Below, one piece after another: positions 30,102 to 38,825 of a stretch of 64,000 bases of DNA (positions within the stretch are counted from its first letter, which is position 1; each line of letters starts with the position of its first letter). The position numbers were made by a program, and so were the translations under genes. The stretch covers positions 62,001 through 126,000 of the forward strand of contig CANFQX010000001.1 in NCBI GenBank assembly GCA_947449255.1, read 5' to 3'. This DNA is from Pseudobdellovibrionaceae bacterium. GTDB lineage: Bacteria > Bdellovibrionota > Bdellovibrionia > Bdellovibrionales > Bdellovibrionaceae. Below the pieces are notes generated by a model. That model saw nothing but the letters and a program-made list of their open reading frames with translations, was not told the DNA's origin and did no database searches.

Positions 30102-30614
30102 TTACAGCCGATGCGCCATAACAGCTAGGGATAAATTACCTGGAGGATGACGACCGCGCCCCGTCTCCATCTCAAACTCTTGATTTTCTGGTGCAAAAAT
30201 CTGCGTGTGCCCTGAAGCCTTCTTTACGCCCTGAATTCGTTTCGTGAACGTGAGATCTAGATAAAGCCCCTCCTTAGTTTTCACAGTTGATTTTTTAGCG
30301 AACATTTCAATTAAAGTTTCAGTTTGCCCATCGTCCGAAAATTCGCTGATAGAGGTCTTTTTTCCCGATTTTGCAATGGTGTTGAAAGAAACTGGAGTTT
30401 GCCCATCCAGCCCTAGACGCAAACTGACTTTGTAAGAAGGGCTATCAAAGGGAATTTGTGCAGGTATTGCCGCATACAGCTTTTGAGAAAATAGAGTCTG
30501 AACAAGCAGAATCATAAAAAAAGAAAAAAGGGAATGAAAACACTTCCCGAGATTATTCAAATTATCAAGATGGAGAGTTACAAAACTCGTCACCCCAGTG
30601 AAAATCATTTTCAT
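30102..30614 (-). CDS. small secreted protein of unknown function
   Basis: About 170 residues. A hydrophobic segment near residues 30-50 ending 'LYAAIPA' looks like a signal peptide with a long N-region. The rest is a compact polar protein, e.g. 'YKVSLRLGLDGQTPVSFNTIA' and 'YLDLTFTKRIQGVKKASG', suggesting beta structure. The longest frame starts at a GTG (30623); the ATG at 30614, with AAGGA ten bases upstream, is more likely. The AAGGA lies in the arm of a perfect hairpin. It sits between the amine oxidase and subtilase genes on the same strand. No family recognised. Confidence 0.65.
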   Translation of the reverse strand: MKMIFTGVTSFVTLHLDNLNNLGKCFHSLFSFFMILLVQTLFSQKLYAAIPAQIPFDSPSYKVSLRLGLDGQTPVSFNTIAKSGKKTSISEFSDDGQTETLIEMFAKKSTVKTKEGLYLDLTFTKRIQGVKKASGHTQIFAPENQEFEMETGRGRHPPGNLSLAVMAHRL

Positions 30615-30622
30615 CTTGAACA

Positions 30623-30651
30623 CATCCTTGTGATCTTACATCACAAGGATG
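30623..30651 (-). promoter_or_regulatory. perfect hairpin covering the ribosome-binding site of the small secreted-protein gene
   Basis: CATCCTTGTGAT (30623-30634) and ATCACAAGGATG (30640-30651) form a perfect 12-base stem with a five-base loop. On the minus strand one arm contains the AAGGA that precedes the ATG at 30614, so folding would hide it. It could alternatively be a weak terminator of the upstream amine oxidase gene, but no T run follows. Confidence 0.5.
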
Positions 30652-30716
30652 ACAAAATATTGTTGACCTTACAAGACCTTTCCATCGAGCTTGCCCTAAT
30701 TTTCTAGTTGGCCCTT

Positions 30717-32252
30717 TTACTTTTGGGGAAACTTCAGTCGTAAATGCTGAGAAACCTCAGCCGCAACTCGAGCACCCGAAAAGTGAGCACCATGCGTGCA
30801 ACCTGGATGAATGCCTTCCCCCGTTGCCGTAGCCTCGCCTCCCCAAAATAGTCCTGGTGTCGTTTGCGGCAAAGAAAGTTTTCTTCGTGCTTTTTCAATC
30901 GGCACAGATTTTTCTGTTCCTAGCTTAAGATAAGAATCCGCTCCGCGAGTGAATGGATTTTGACTCCATTGGTAGCGCATGTAAGTTGGTTCATCATTTT
31001 TTACTTCTAGTAAATTGTAAACTGGTGCCGCATGAGGAAACATTTTATCAAAATCTCGACACAAGGCTTTGATAATTTCGATATCTGACATGTCTTTGAT
31101 TTTATCGGCTTCTTCTCCAGCAAAAAGACATGACATCACAACATTTTTTTCATCATCATCAGGAAAGGGTGCTGCAAAAGTGCGACACATTTCATGCTTC
31201 GAATCAACACGATTAAGAAATGCAGTGTTTTTGGGCCAAAATCTTTTCTTAAATTTTAAAACCATCTTTGCTTCATCACCCATCTCAAGACAACTGAGGG
31301 CATCCATTTTCTCAAGTGGCAGAGGTGGATCAAAAGTGATGGCCCCGCTCTTAATAACCCCAACAGATGCGGTAATAATTGCCGTTTTTGCTTTATAGAC
31401 ATTCCCATCTGTCGTCGTCACTTCCACGCCACCAAGACTGTATTTTATTTTTTCAACGACTTGACCAAAGCGAATATCCAATTTTCGCCCGGAATGCCGT
31501 TCGCGACCTTGAGTCATTTTATTCAAAAACTGATTGTAGCCATTTACAAATTGATATTCATTCCAACCCAATTCAACTTCACTGTATTTATCGGCTCTAA
31601 ACCCCTTCATACTGAGCTGATCCAGTGTTCCCGGTGGATGACCGGTAAAGTATAAATCAACCATGCCTCTACCAAGGGGCGCATAATTTTTTCTATTCAA
31701 CCATTCTCGCGCTGACATGTCAGGACCTTCAAAAGAATCAATGTCTCTTGCAAACGTGAGCATTTCAGTCCATTTCCACTGAAACAACATTTGATATTCT
31801 TTTTTTAAATCATCTTCCCAACCATCGTAATAGAGAAGCCCGCTGAAAATTCGAGGGATTTTTTTTATTTTTATTCCATAGTCCTTAATGTCATTACCAA
31901 TAGGAAAGGTTTCAGGTTCAACATGCAAAAAAGTCCCACCCATTTCAATCGGACCACCAAAACGATTGTCATTCACGGTAAATATCCGTCCGCCAATTCT
32001 GTTTGACGCCTCCAAAACGACAACTTTGTGACGCTTTTCAAAAGCAGGAAAGGCAAGATCTTTAGCAGCTGATATCCCTGACATTCCACCACCAATAACT
32101 ATACAATCAAACAGATCCTCTTTGGTTGGCGGCAACTGAGGCTGATTGGCGAGCTGGGCCGCACTATCCGGAACCTTCGAAAAAGCCTCTTGAGCCATAA
32201 GCCCTGCGCTGCCCGCAATTGCTTTTTTCAAAAAATCTCTTCTTGAATTCAT
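30717..32252 (-). CDS. Tat-exported flavin amine oxidase
   Basis: A 511-residue FAD-dependent amine oxidase. The N-terminus 'MNSRRDFLKKAIAGSAGLMAQ' is a twin-arginine signal, so the folded flavoprotein should be exported. The FAD-binding motif is 'DCIVIGGGMSGISAAKDL' near residue 49, followed by 'VVLEASNRIGGRIFTV'. The C-terminal FAD site is 'GLFWGGEATATGEGIHPGCTHGAHFSG' near 470. The family oxidises amines to aldehydes with release of H2O2; the particular amine is unknown. It heads a run with the small secreted protein and the subtilase, all exported. Confidence 0.92.
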   Translation of the reverse strand: MNSRRDFLKKAIAGSAGLMAQEAFSKVPDSAAQLANQPQLPPTKEDLFDCIVIGGGMSGISAAKDLAFPAFEKRHKVVVLEASNRIGGRIFTVNDNRFGGPIEMGGTFLHVEPETFPIGNDIKDYGIKIKKIPRIFSGLLYYDGWEDDLKKEYQMLFQWKWTEMLTFARDIDSFEGPDMSAREWLNRKNYAPLGRGMVDLYFTGHPPGTLDQLSMKGFRADKYSEVELGWNEYQFVNGYNQFLNKMTQGRERHSGRKLDIRFGQVVEKIKYSLGGVEVTTTDGNVYKAKTAIITASVGVIKSGAITFDPPLPLEKMDALSCLEMGDEAKMVLKFKKRFWPKNTAFLNRVDSKHEMCRTFAAPFPDDDEKNVVMSCLFAGEEADKIKDMSDIEIIKALCRDFDKMFPHAAPVYNLLEVKNDEPTYMRYQWSQNPFTRGADSYLKLGTEKSVPIEKARRKLSLPQTTPGLFWGGEATATGEGIHPGCTHGAHFSGARVAAEVSQHLRLKFPQK

Positions 32253-32586
32253 ATCATCTCCATCGGAAGGGGGGTGTTTAAAAACTCATTTCTATCAATT
32301 TGCTTCAAAATCTCAAAATCCAATGGTGCAAAGTTTCGGCCAAAAAAGGGTCCCATTTCTTGGCCCCTTATTTCTTCCGAGTCCTTATCTCTACGGCCTA
32401 AATTGAAATCAGGCAATTTGAAGAGTATTTTTTGTTTTTAATCCATGGGCTGACTGAGGCGAGGCCAAGATTGGCACCCCACTGACTATACTTTTGACAA
32501 AAATAAAACGGCGGGGCTCTCAAAGTCGATCAACATAACGCAGCGAGTGGCAAAAAGGTACGGCGTACCTCAGGCTACGGCGTACC
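32253..32586. other. intergenic region between amine oxidase and recG
   Basis: About 334 bases. The recG-proximal end carries the terminator repeat and the tandem 17-base duplication listed separately. The rest shows no gene or strong structure. Confidence 0.5.
32536..32570 (-). repeat. dispersed 35-base repeat containing an intrinsic terminator, recG copy
   Basis: On the recG strand it reads AGGTACGCCGTACCTTTTT followed by GCCACTCGCTGCGTTA. The AGGTAC/GTACCT hairpin plus T run is a terminator just after the recG stop. The same 35 bases, one mismatch, occur at 50882-50916 after the MATE gene, in the same orientation relative to transcription. Confidence 0.8.
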
Positions 32587-32592
32587 TCAGGC
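32559..32592. repeat. tandem 17-base duplication at the recG stop codon
   Basis: TACGGCGTACCTCAGGC occurs twice head to tail (32559-32575 and 32576-32592). The recG stop codon (complement of 32587-32589) lies in the second copy, so the duplication extends the terminator arm back into the gene end. Confidence 0.85.
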
Positions 32593-34674
32593 TATTCCGG
32601 CGAGGGCTGTGGGGCCGTGCTCGCGGAGGAGTTCTGCTTTGAGACCCTGGTGATCGTTGAAGATCAATTTGGGATCGCGCTTGAGGACTTCGAAGGCGGC
32701 GGCTCTGGCATCTTGCAGGATTTGCATATCTCGGACTAGATTTGCCAATTTAAAACCGGCAAGGCCAGATTGTTTTGTCCCCATAAACTCGCCAGGACCG
32801 CGCATTTCTAAATCGAATTCTGCTATTTTAAATCCATCAGAGGTTTTTTCCATCATCTCTGTGCGCTGCTTGCCCTCTTCGGAAACGGCATAACCCATGA
32901 TCAGGATACAAAAACTTTTGTGCTCTCCGCGACCGACTCGTCCCCGCAATTGATGCAATTGAGACAAGCCAAACCGCTCAGCATGTTCAATCAGCATGAT
33001 GTTGGCATTTGGCACATCCACGCCGACTTCAATCACGGTCGTTGAAACCAAAACCTGTATTTCATTGCGACGAAATTGCTCCATCACTTTATCTTTTTCA
33101 TCAGACTTCATTTTCCCGTGCAATAAACCAACCTTGACGTTTGGAAATTGCAATTGCAACTTTTCATATTCCGAAACTGCATCTTTCAGATCTATCTTTT
33201 CGCTCTCTTCAACCAAGGGATAAACGAAATAAGCCTGTCGCCCTTTTTGAATCTGCTCCAACATAAACTGCAAAGCCTGAGGCCTTTTGTTTTCAAAAAT
33301 AGCACGAGTCTGAATCGGACTGCGCCCTGGTGGCATTTCATCAATCACAGAGACATCTAAATCTCCATAAACAGTCATAGCCAGTGTGCGCGGGATGGGG
33401 GTGGCGGTCATCACTAAAAAATGAGGCGAATTGCCTTTGTTTTTTAAAATCCCTCGTTGCTCCACTCCAAAACGATGTTGTTCATCGATAATGACCATGC
33501 CCAATTGAGCAAATTGCACTTCATCTTCAATCAAGGCATGAGTTCCGATGATCAAATCAATTTGTCCCTCTTGCAAGGCCGCCAGCAAAACCTTGCGTTC
33601 AGCAGCTTTCGTTTTGCCGACCAACAGTCCCAAGCGGACACCCAAGGGAACTAAAACTTTTTTGGCATTTTTATAATGTTGTTCTGCCAAGATTTCAGTC
33701 GGTGCCATCAAACAGGCCTGATACTGACTTTCAATTGTGGTGAGAGCCGCCATAAAACTCACCAGGGTCTTGCCACTGCCCACGTCACCTTGAATCAAGC
33801 GATGCATGGGATGACCCGCAGCTAGATCCTCTTTGATTTCTGAGAGCACTCGTTTCTGCGCCCCTGTCATCGCAAAGGGCAGAGATTTCTCAATTTGATC
33901 CAATAAGTTTCCGGCGTTTTTTATTTTTGGTGCATCTTTTTTTTGCAATCCTGTTTTTCGTGACGCCAGGTAAAGTTCAAGCCAAAAAAATTCTTCAAAA
34001 ATCACCCGTTTTTGAGCACTGCTTTTAAATTGAAAATACTCTGCTGATTTTGCAGGAAGCGGATTGTGAATTTCTTTAAGAGCCTCTTGTCTTGGTCTAA
34101 GCTCATACTTTGCCATCATCCATTTTGGAAAAACTTCTTCAGGCCATTCTTCAATTTGTGCAAAAGCCAGCCTCACCAGCTTCATTATTTTGGCTGTAGC
34201 CAAACCCTCAATCTCTGTGTAGAGGGGAATAAGGGCGTCTTTGGTTTCTTCATCAGGCTCTATATCGCGAATATCTGGATGATGAAATTCGATACGATTT
34301 CGATAATCAGTGACCTTACCAACGACTCGCACTTCGGTCAGGGGTTTGAACCTTTCAAAATAACCTTTGTAGGGAACTCTAAAATATTTGCAATGAATTT
34401 GCCCAGAGGAGTCTCGCAAGACCACGTCATACATCTTGCGCGCAGAACGTCCCATATTGGCACTGTGAACGGCCACAACGGTGGCCTTGATGCTGACAAT
34501 ATCATCGGGCTTAAGGCTAGCAATATTTCTTGCCGCACGCTGATCTTCATAAGCTCTTGGATAGAACTCGATCAGGTCCTTGAGATTTTTCAATCCTTTG
34601 CGACTAAAGAGTTCGCCCAGCTTTGGGCCAACCCCTTTTAAGTACATAATTTCAGTTTCTAGACGAAGGGCCAT
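32587..34674 (-). CDS. recG: ATP-dependent DNA helicase RecG
   Basis: A full-length 695-residue RecG that reverses stalled replication forks and acts on branched DNA. The N-terminal wedge/OB domain covers about residues 1-210. Helicase motifs are Walker A 'GDVGSGKT' at 296-303, 'DEQH' at 397-400, and 'VMTATPIPRTLAMTVYGDLDVSVIDEMPPGR'. The C-terminal helicase part has 'QLHQLRGRVGRG', and the family end motif 'GPGEFMGTKQSGLAGFKLANL' is present. It is divergent from the HD-GYP gene with a short gap. Its stop lies in a duplicated 17-base unit beside the terminator repeat. Confidence 0.98.
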   Translation of the reverse strand: MALRLETEIMYLKGVGPKLGELFSRKGLKNLKDLIEFYPRAYEDQRAARNIASLKPDDIVSIKATVVAVHSANMGRSARKMYDVVLRDSSGQIHCKYFRVPYKGYFERFKPLTEVRVVGKVTDYRNRIEFHHPDIRDIEPDEETKDALIPLYTEIEGLATAKIMKLVRLAFAQIEEWPEEVFPKWMMAKYELRPRQEALKEIHNPLPAKSAEYFQFKSSAQKRVIFEEFFWLELYLASRKTGLQKKDAPKIKNAGNLLDQIEKSLPFAMTGAQKRVLSEIKEDLAAGHPMHRLIQGDVGSGKTLVSFMAALTTIESQYQACLMAPTEILAEQHYKNAKKVLVPLGVRLGLLVGKTKAAERKVLLAALQEGQIDLIIGTHALIEDEVQFAQLGMVIIDEQHRFGVEQRGILKNKGNSPHFLVMTATPIPRTLAMTVYGDLDVSVIDEMPPGRSPIQTRAIFENKRPQALQFMLEQIQKGRQAYFVYPLVEESEKIDLKDAVSEYEKLQLQFPNVKVGLLHGKMKSDEKDKVMEQFRRNEIQVLVSTTVIEVGVDVPNANIMLIEHAERFGLSQLHQLRGRVGRGEHKSFCILIMGYAVSEEGKQRTEMMEKTSDGFKIAEFDLEMRGPGEFMGTKQSGLAGFKLANLVRDMQILQDARAAAFEVLKRDPKLIFNDHQGLKAELLREHGPTALAGIA

Positions 34675-34733
34675 ACTTGTACAGTATTGCGGATTTTATT
34701 CCTAAGTCAATGTATTCATGGCAGAATCACATT

Positions 34734-35681
34734 ATGGAGTTGAACAACTTTTTTAGAATTCGTCTGAATACAATTCGCCCTGACAAAGTCACAAACTTTG
34801 ATATTTTCCTTTTGGTAGGAAATAAATATATTTGCTTTTTACGCGCAGGCGATAAAATCTCTGACGGAAGAATTGAGCAACTTCGCAGCAAAGACACCGG
34901 CAATTCTTTTTTTGTCCGCGTTGAGGACAAACAACTCTATCATTCTTGGGTTCGCGAAGAAATCAATTCCAGTTCTATTGATGTTTTCAGTAAAGCAAAA
35001 ATTCTGCATGAGTCTTCAATAGCACTCATGGAAGACCTTTTTGAAAATCCAGATGTTAACAAGGCCCTCGATGAATCTCGTCCTATCATCAATGACTTTA
35101 TCCGATTTATGGACAGTTCGCCAGAGGCTATGGGATTTATGATCTCACTCTCAGGACATGATTTTTACACTTATAGCCATTCCCTGGATGTCAGCATCTA
35201 TTCCTTAGGACTCGGGCGCGCACTGGGCTATAACACTAAGGATATTGAGGAGCTGGGAGTAGGATCTTTGTTTCATGACATTGGCAAGCGCAATGTCAGT
35301 CTGGATATTCTCTGCAAAAAAGGCAGCCTGTCAGATCCTGAATGGGAACAAATGAAAATGCATCCCCAGTATGGCTTAGTTATTTTAAACAACAATCCCC
35401 TGATCAGCGATGCTGTTAAGGCCACTTGCTTTGAACATCACGAATCCTGGTCAGGAAATGGCTACCCTCAGCAATTGATGGGTGACGAAATACATCCTTT
35501 TGCTCGAATCGTGGCCATTACAGACACGTATGATGCAATGACAACTCAAAGATCCTACAATGTTCCTATGAAACCACTTGATGCTGTGAACATGATGAAA
35601 GAAAAATTAGCGGGCCGTTATGACCCGGAAATTCTAAAAGCAATGTATTCAGTTCTATTTAAGTTGAAAGTGGCTTCATGA
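34734..35681 (+). CDS. HD-GYP domain cyclic-di-GMP phosphodiesterase-like protein
   Basis: About 315 residues. The N-terminal part (to about 110) is an uncharacterised sensor-like region; the rest is an HD-GYP domain. It contains 'FHDIGKRNVSLDIL' (HD metal ligands), 'KMHPQYGLVIL', 'CFEHHESWSGNGYPQQLMG' with the GYP signature intact, and 'IVAITDTYDAMTTQRSY'. Such enzymes hydrolyse cyclic-di-GMP to GMP. The frame opens at a TTG (34677), but that would almost touch the divergent recG start; the ATG at 34734 was preferred, with 34710 also possible. Its last four bases overlap the ATG of the next gene, so the two are coupled. Confidence 0.88.
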   Translation: MELNNFFRIRLNTIRPDKVTNFDIFLLVGNKYICFLRAGDKISDGRIEQLRSKDTGNSFFVRVEDKQLYHSWVREEINSSSIDVFSKAKILHESSIALMEDLFENPDVNKALDESRPIINDFIRFMDSSPEAMGFMISLSGHDFYTYSHSLDVSIYSLGLGRALGYNTKDIEELGVGSLFHDIGKRNVSLDILCKKGSLSDPEWEQMKMHPQYGLVILNNNPLISDAVKATCFEHHESWSGNGYPQQLMGDEIHPFARIVAITDTYDAMTTQRSYNVPMKPLDAVNMMKEKLAGRYDPEILKAMYSVLFKLKVAS

Positions 35682-36076
35682 AACCAACGATCTTAAATTC
35701 CATTTTTTTGGTGGCTCTGATTCCCTTGATTGCGCTGGCTATTGAACCCACCAATCCCCAAGGTTTTTGTGATCGCTTTATCAGCGAAAAAGACATTCAA
35801 CTTTGCCAAGAGAAAATTAAAAAAGAATATGTCGACTGGTACGCGGCCACGGTCTGCAATCTACAAAAAGAAGACCCTGCATTTTGGACCTGCTGGGAGA
35901 GTATCAAAAATCAAGCCTTCAACCCCGCCCAGCTGGATCAATGTGGCGAAGGCAAAGATCTCAACGATCTAGAGCGTCAACATTGCTTGGATGGCGCAAA
36001 AAGCACTCGGACTCCTGCGGACGACAGCCCTAAAAAAGCCAACGGCCTTTTTCAGCCCCTAAAAATAAGCAAATAG
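35678..36076 (+). CDS. small secreted Cys-containing protein
   Basis: A 132-residue protein with a clear signal peptide (residues 1-20, 'MKPTILNSIFLVALIPLIAL'). The mature part has six cysteines ('GFCDRF', 'QLCQEK', 'TVCNLQ', 'WTCWES', 'DQCGEG', 'QHCLDG'), enough for three disulfides in a small helical fold. The C-terminus is basic and probably disordered. Its start overlaps the HD-GYP stop by four bases (ATGA). No family was recognised, so the link to cyclic-di-GMP signalling is contextual only. Confidence 0.8.
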   Translation: MKPTILNSIFLVALIPLIALAIEPTNPQGFCDRFISEKDIQLCQEKIKKEYVDWYAATVCNLQKEDPAFWTCWESIKNQAFNPAQLDQCGEGKDLNDLERQHCLDGAKSTRTPADDSPKKANGLFQPLKISK

Positions 36077-36197
36077 TCGGATTGTTTTTTTATTTCAATT
36101 TCGCACTCAGCGACTAAAACTTTGACAAGTCTGCACTTTTTTTAATTTCTCCTTTATTTAATTATACTTGAACTAGACCCTCTGTTAGAACTGATTT

Positions 36198-37070
36198 ATG
36201 AAAAAGGCCAAGCCCTTCCTATTAAATCTACAGTCTTTTAATCGCCTTTCAGAACACTTTTTAAAATGTTCATCAAATCCACTTGCGACGACTCTTTTCA
36301 AAAGCACCACACAAAGAACCCTTTTAAAGATCTCACTTTTTTTGTGCCTGGGCACAATCCTGTCCGAAGCTTTAACGGGATGCAGTTATACTCTGCAAGA
36401 AGCTGGGCTTTATCCAGCTTCTAAAAATACGACAACCCCCAAGGGCAAATCAAATGCAGAAAAATTCTCTGACCAAAAAATAACCTTTGAAATTGTCAAA
36501 GCAACAGCCTTAGTCACCTGCCTTGAGTGCCACACCAGTGGCCGAAATGCAATGGCAACAAAAGAGCAGTTTTTGGCCCAAAAAGACCAAATCAGACTGG
36601 AAATAGAAAACAATGAAATGCCACCAAAATCCAGTGGCTTTAAATTGCTCTCTGAGTGTGAAAAGCAAATTCTTGAGACTTGGATAGAGGATCAAGATAA
36701 AAACTTGGAAAGTGTTAAAATCAGTGATTTGTCAAAGTGCACAAACACCAACTCACCTGAAAAAATTGAAAAACCTGATATCAATACTCTTTCTGTGAGC
36801 TTTGAAAATTTACAGAAATACATCCTGACCCCTAAATGCCTCAGTTGTCATTCAAGTGAGACCAAAGAGGGAGACATTGCACTAGAATCCATTCAGAGCC
36901 TTCAGGATGGACAAGTGCTTGCAAGCACAGCAGAAGAAAGCCTGCTCTATCGGATAGTCCTTCCTGGAAAAAGAGGGCAAATGCCCCCAGCTAAATCGGG
37001 TCTGCCAAGGCTAACAGAAGATGAAATAAATTTCCTGAAAAAATGGATCGACAATGGAGCGAAAGACTAA
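36198..37070 (+). CDS. lipoprotein with two c-type haem motifs
   Basis: A 290-residue predicted lipoprotein. After a long N-terminal region a hydrophobic stretch ends in 'EALTGCSYTL', a lipobox-like site near residue 61. Two CxxCH motifs follow: 'CLECHTSGRNAM' near residue 112 and 'CLSCHSSETKEGD' near 215. Each is followed by a methionine-bearing segment ('NEMPPKS', 'GQMPPAKSG') as in planctomycete-type cytochrome c domains. This suggests a dihaem electron carrier in the cell envelope. The next gene, a ChaN-like haem-binding protein, starts three bases after the stop, so the pair is very likely one operon. Confidence 0.85.
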   Translation: MKKAKPFLLNLQSFNRLSEHFLKCSSNPLATTLFKSTTQRTLLKISLFLCLGTILSEALTGCSYTLQEAGLYPASKNTTTPKGKSNAEKFSDQKITFEIVKATALVTCLECHTSGRNAMATKEQFLAQKDQIRLEIENNEMPPKSSGFKLLSECEKQILETWIEDQDKNLESVKISDLSKCTNTNSPEKIEKPDINTLSVSFENLQKYILTPKCLSCHSSETKEGDIALESIQSLQDGQVLASTAEESLLYRIVLPGKRGQMPPAKSGLPRLTEDEINFLKKWIDNGAKD

Positions 37071-37073
37071 ATT

Positions 37074-38048
37074 ATGAAAACAATCCAGGCTAAATCTCAG
37101 AAAACGACACCAAGATCTGTGCAGAATCCTTCGACCAAATATATTTTTTTAAATTCGCAAAAAATAAAATCGTTTTGGATTTTGCTTTTTATTTTTGCTG
37201 GGATGTTCACTCAAGGTTCTTTGAGCGACGCTGGCGAGCTGTATGATGCAAAAAATCTTCAAGTCAAAAACTCTACAAAAATCAGCCTAGAGCAATTCAT
37301 ACAACGCATCCCTAAGGGAGCCATTGTGGTCCTTGGTGAACAGCACAATTTAGCCTCTATTCAGCAGGGACAATTGGATCTTTTGAATGCACTAAGAAAA
37401 ACGGGGCATAAAATCAATGTCGGCCTTGAATTTCTAAAATACACGGACCAACCCCAACTAGACGCCTTTCAAAAAGGTCAACTTTCAGAAGAGGAATTCA
37501 AAAAATCAAGTTGGGGACAAGCTGACTTTAAATTTTACCGCTCCCAAATTCTTTTCCCAAATCCTGCCACCGGCGAAAAAGTATTTGCTATCAACAGCCC
37601 AACAAATCTTCCCCTTGCGATCAAAGAGAAAGGTCTAGCCAAGCTTTCCGTTGATGAAAAAGCACTGCTCCCTCCGAACTTTGAGCTTGGCGGCGCAAAC
37701 TATAAAGAGCGCTTCGTTGAACGCATGAGTGGGCACGTGAAAGACCCAGAAGCCATGAATCGTTATTTTGAAACACAAAGTGTTTGGGATGACACTATGG
37801 CTTGGAAAACCTGCCAAGGGGCCGACTCTTCAGACAATACGATGGTGATCGTGGTTGGACAATTCCACGTCGAATACGGCGATGGTCTGATCCATCGAAT
37901 TCAAGCTCGCTGTGGGAACAAACATCCCATCATCTCCGTTTATGAGTATCTCTTTTACAATGATGAAATCGTGGATTTTACTGATTTTATCCCCTCAACC
38001 AAATATGGACCCCTCTCAGATTATTTAATGATTGTTAGACAAGATTAA
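37074..38048 (+). CDS. ChaN-like (DUF399) haem-binding protein
   Basis: A 324-residue protein. A hydrophobic segment near residues 32-48 is a signal or anchor. The domain from about 70 carries family motifs 'IVVLGEQHNLASIQQGQ', 'NVGLEFLKYTDQPQLDAFQKG' and 'NTMVIVVGQFHVEYGDGLIHRI', characteristic of the ChaN/Tiki superfamily. ChaN in Campylobacter is an iron-regulated haem-binding lipoprotein; a comparable role here is inference supported by the upstream haem-motif lipoprotein. A nitroreductase gene follows after 15 bases and may belong to the same operon, which ends at a strong hairpin. Confidence 0.85.
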   Translation: MKTIQAKSQKTTPRSVQNPSTKYIFLNSQKIKSFWILLFIFAGMFTQGSLSDAGELYDAKNLQVKNSTKISLEQFIQRIPKGAIVVLGEQHNLASIQQGQLDLLNALRKTGHKINVGLEFLKYTDQPQLDAFQKGQLSEEEFKKSSWGQADFKFYRSQILFPNPATGEKVFAINSPTNLPLAIKEKGLAKLSVDEKALLPPNFELGGANYKERFVERMSGHVKDPEAMNRYFETQSVWDDTMAWKTCQGADSSDNTMVIVVGQFHVEYGDGLIHRIQARCGNKHPIISVYEYLFYNDEIVDFTDFIPSTKYGPLSDYLMIVRQD

Positions 38049-38063
38049 AGCAAGGAAAGCAAA

Positions 38064-38714
38064 ATGACACCAATTCAAGACAAGACCATCATCGAAAGAC
38101 TCAACTGGAGATACGCGACAAAGAAATTTGATTCTCAAAAAAAGATTTCTGAAGCTCATTGGGCGACTCTGGCAGAAAGCCTTCGTTTAGCGCCCTCTTC
38201 TTATGGACTGCAGCCATGGCAATTTTTAATCGTGCAAAGCTCTGATCTGCGGGATCAATTGACTCCCTTCACTTGGAATCAAACTCAAGTTAAAGATTGC
38301 TCTCACTATGTTGTCTTAACCTATAAAAAGAAAATGGATGAAACCTACATTCAAAATTTTATCGCTAAAAATGCTGAAGTTCGAGATATTCCCGCTTCAA
38401 ATTTGGATGACTATAAAAAACTGATGATCGACAATCTGGTGAAAGGTCCTCGATCTGAAACAATCAACTGGTGGGCACAACGCCAATGTTATATTGCCAT
38501 GGGATTTCTGATGGAAACCGCGGCCCTGCTTGAGATAGACACCTGCCCGATCGAAGGCCTTGACCCTGCAGCCTATGATAAAATTCTTAAAATTGAAGAT
38601 TCTGAGTATGCAACCGTCGCTGCCGTAGCCTGTGGTTATCGCCACGCCGATGATAAATATCAATTCGCAAAAAAAGTGCGCTTTGACAGCGCCTCCGTGG
38701 TGAAATTCGTATAA
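38064..38714 (+). CDS. nitroreductase-family NAD(P)H-dependent flavin oxidoreductase
   Basis: A 216-residue FMN-binding nitroreductase. N-terminal FMN contacts are in 'LNWRYATKKFDSQKK', followed by 'RLAPSSYGLQPWQFLIVQ'. The mid-region 'WWAQRQCYIAMGFLMETAALLEIDTCPIEGLDP' is typical, as is the final 'AAVACGYRHADDKYQFAKKVRF'. The physiological substrate is unknown. AAGGA precedes the ATG. It probably ends the operon begun by the haem-motif lipoprotein; a flavin reductase beside haem-handling proteins could have a redox role there (inference). Confidence 0.9.
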   Translation: MTPIQDKTIIERLNWRYATKKFDSQKKISEAHWATLAESLRLAPSSYGLQPWQFLIVQSSDLRDQLTPFTWNQTQVKDCSHYVVLTYKKKMDETYIQNFIAKNAEVRDIPASNLDDYKKLMIDNLVKGPRSETINWWAQRQCYIAMGFLMETAALLEIDTCPIEGLDPAAYDKILKIEDSEYATVAAVACGYRHADDKYQFAKKVRFDSASVVKFV

Positions 38715-38730
38715 TTCTTTACTAAGAACA

Positions 38731-38772
38731 ATTCCCTAATTAAACTGTCAATTCACAGTTTAATTAGGGAAT
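38731..38772 (+). terminator. perfect 18-base inverted repeat after the nitroreductase gene
   Basis: Arms 38731-38748 and 38755-38772 (ATTCCCTAATTAAACTGT on the left) pair perfectly with a six-base loop, 17 bases after the stop. The following sequence GTTATTTT is only mildly T-rich. It most likely terminates the haem/ChaN/nitroreductase operon. Confidence 0.6.
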
Positions 38773-38825
38773 GTTATTTTCGCAGCGACATTTTAATTCC
38801 TCATCAAACCCAGCCATAATAAATC

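Noticed and set aside
34066-34641. 191-residue frame antisense to recG
   Set aside because: RecG is complete and unambiguous; the antisense product shows no family feature.
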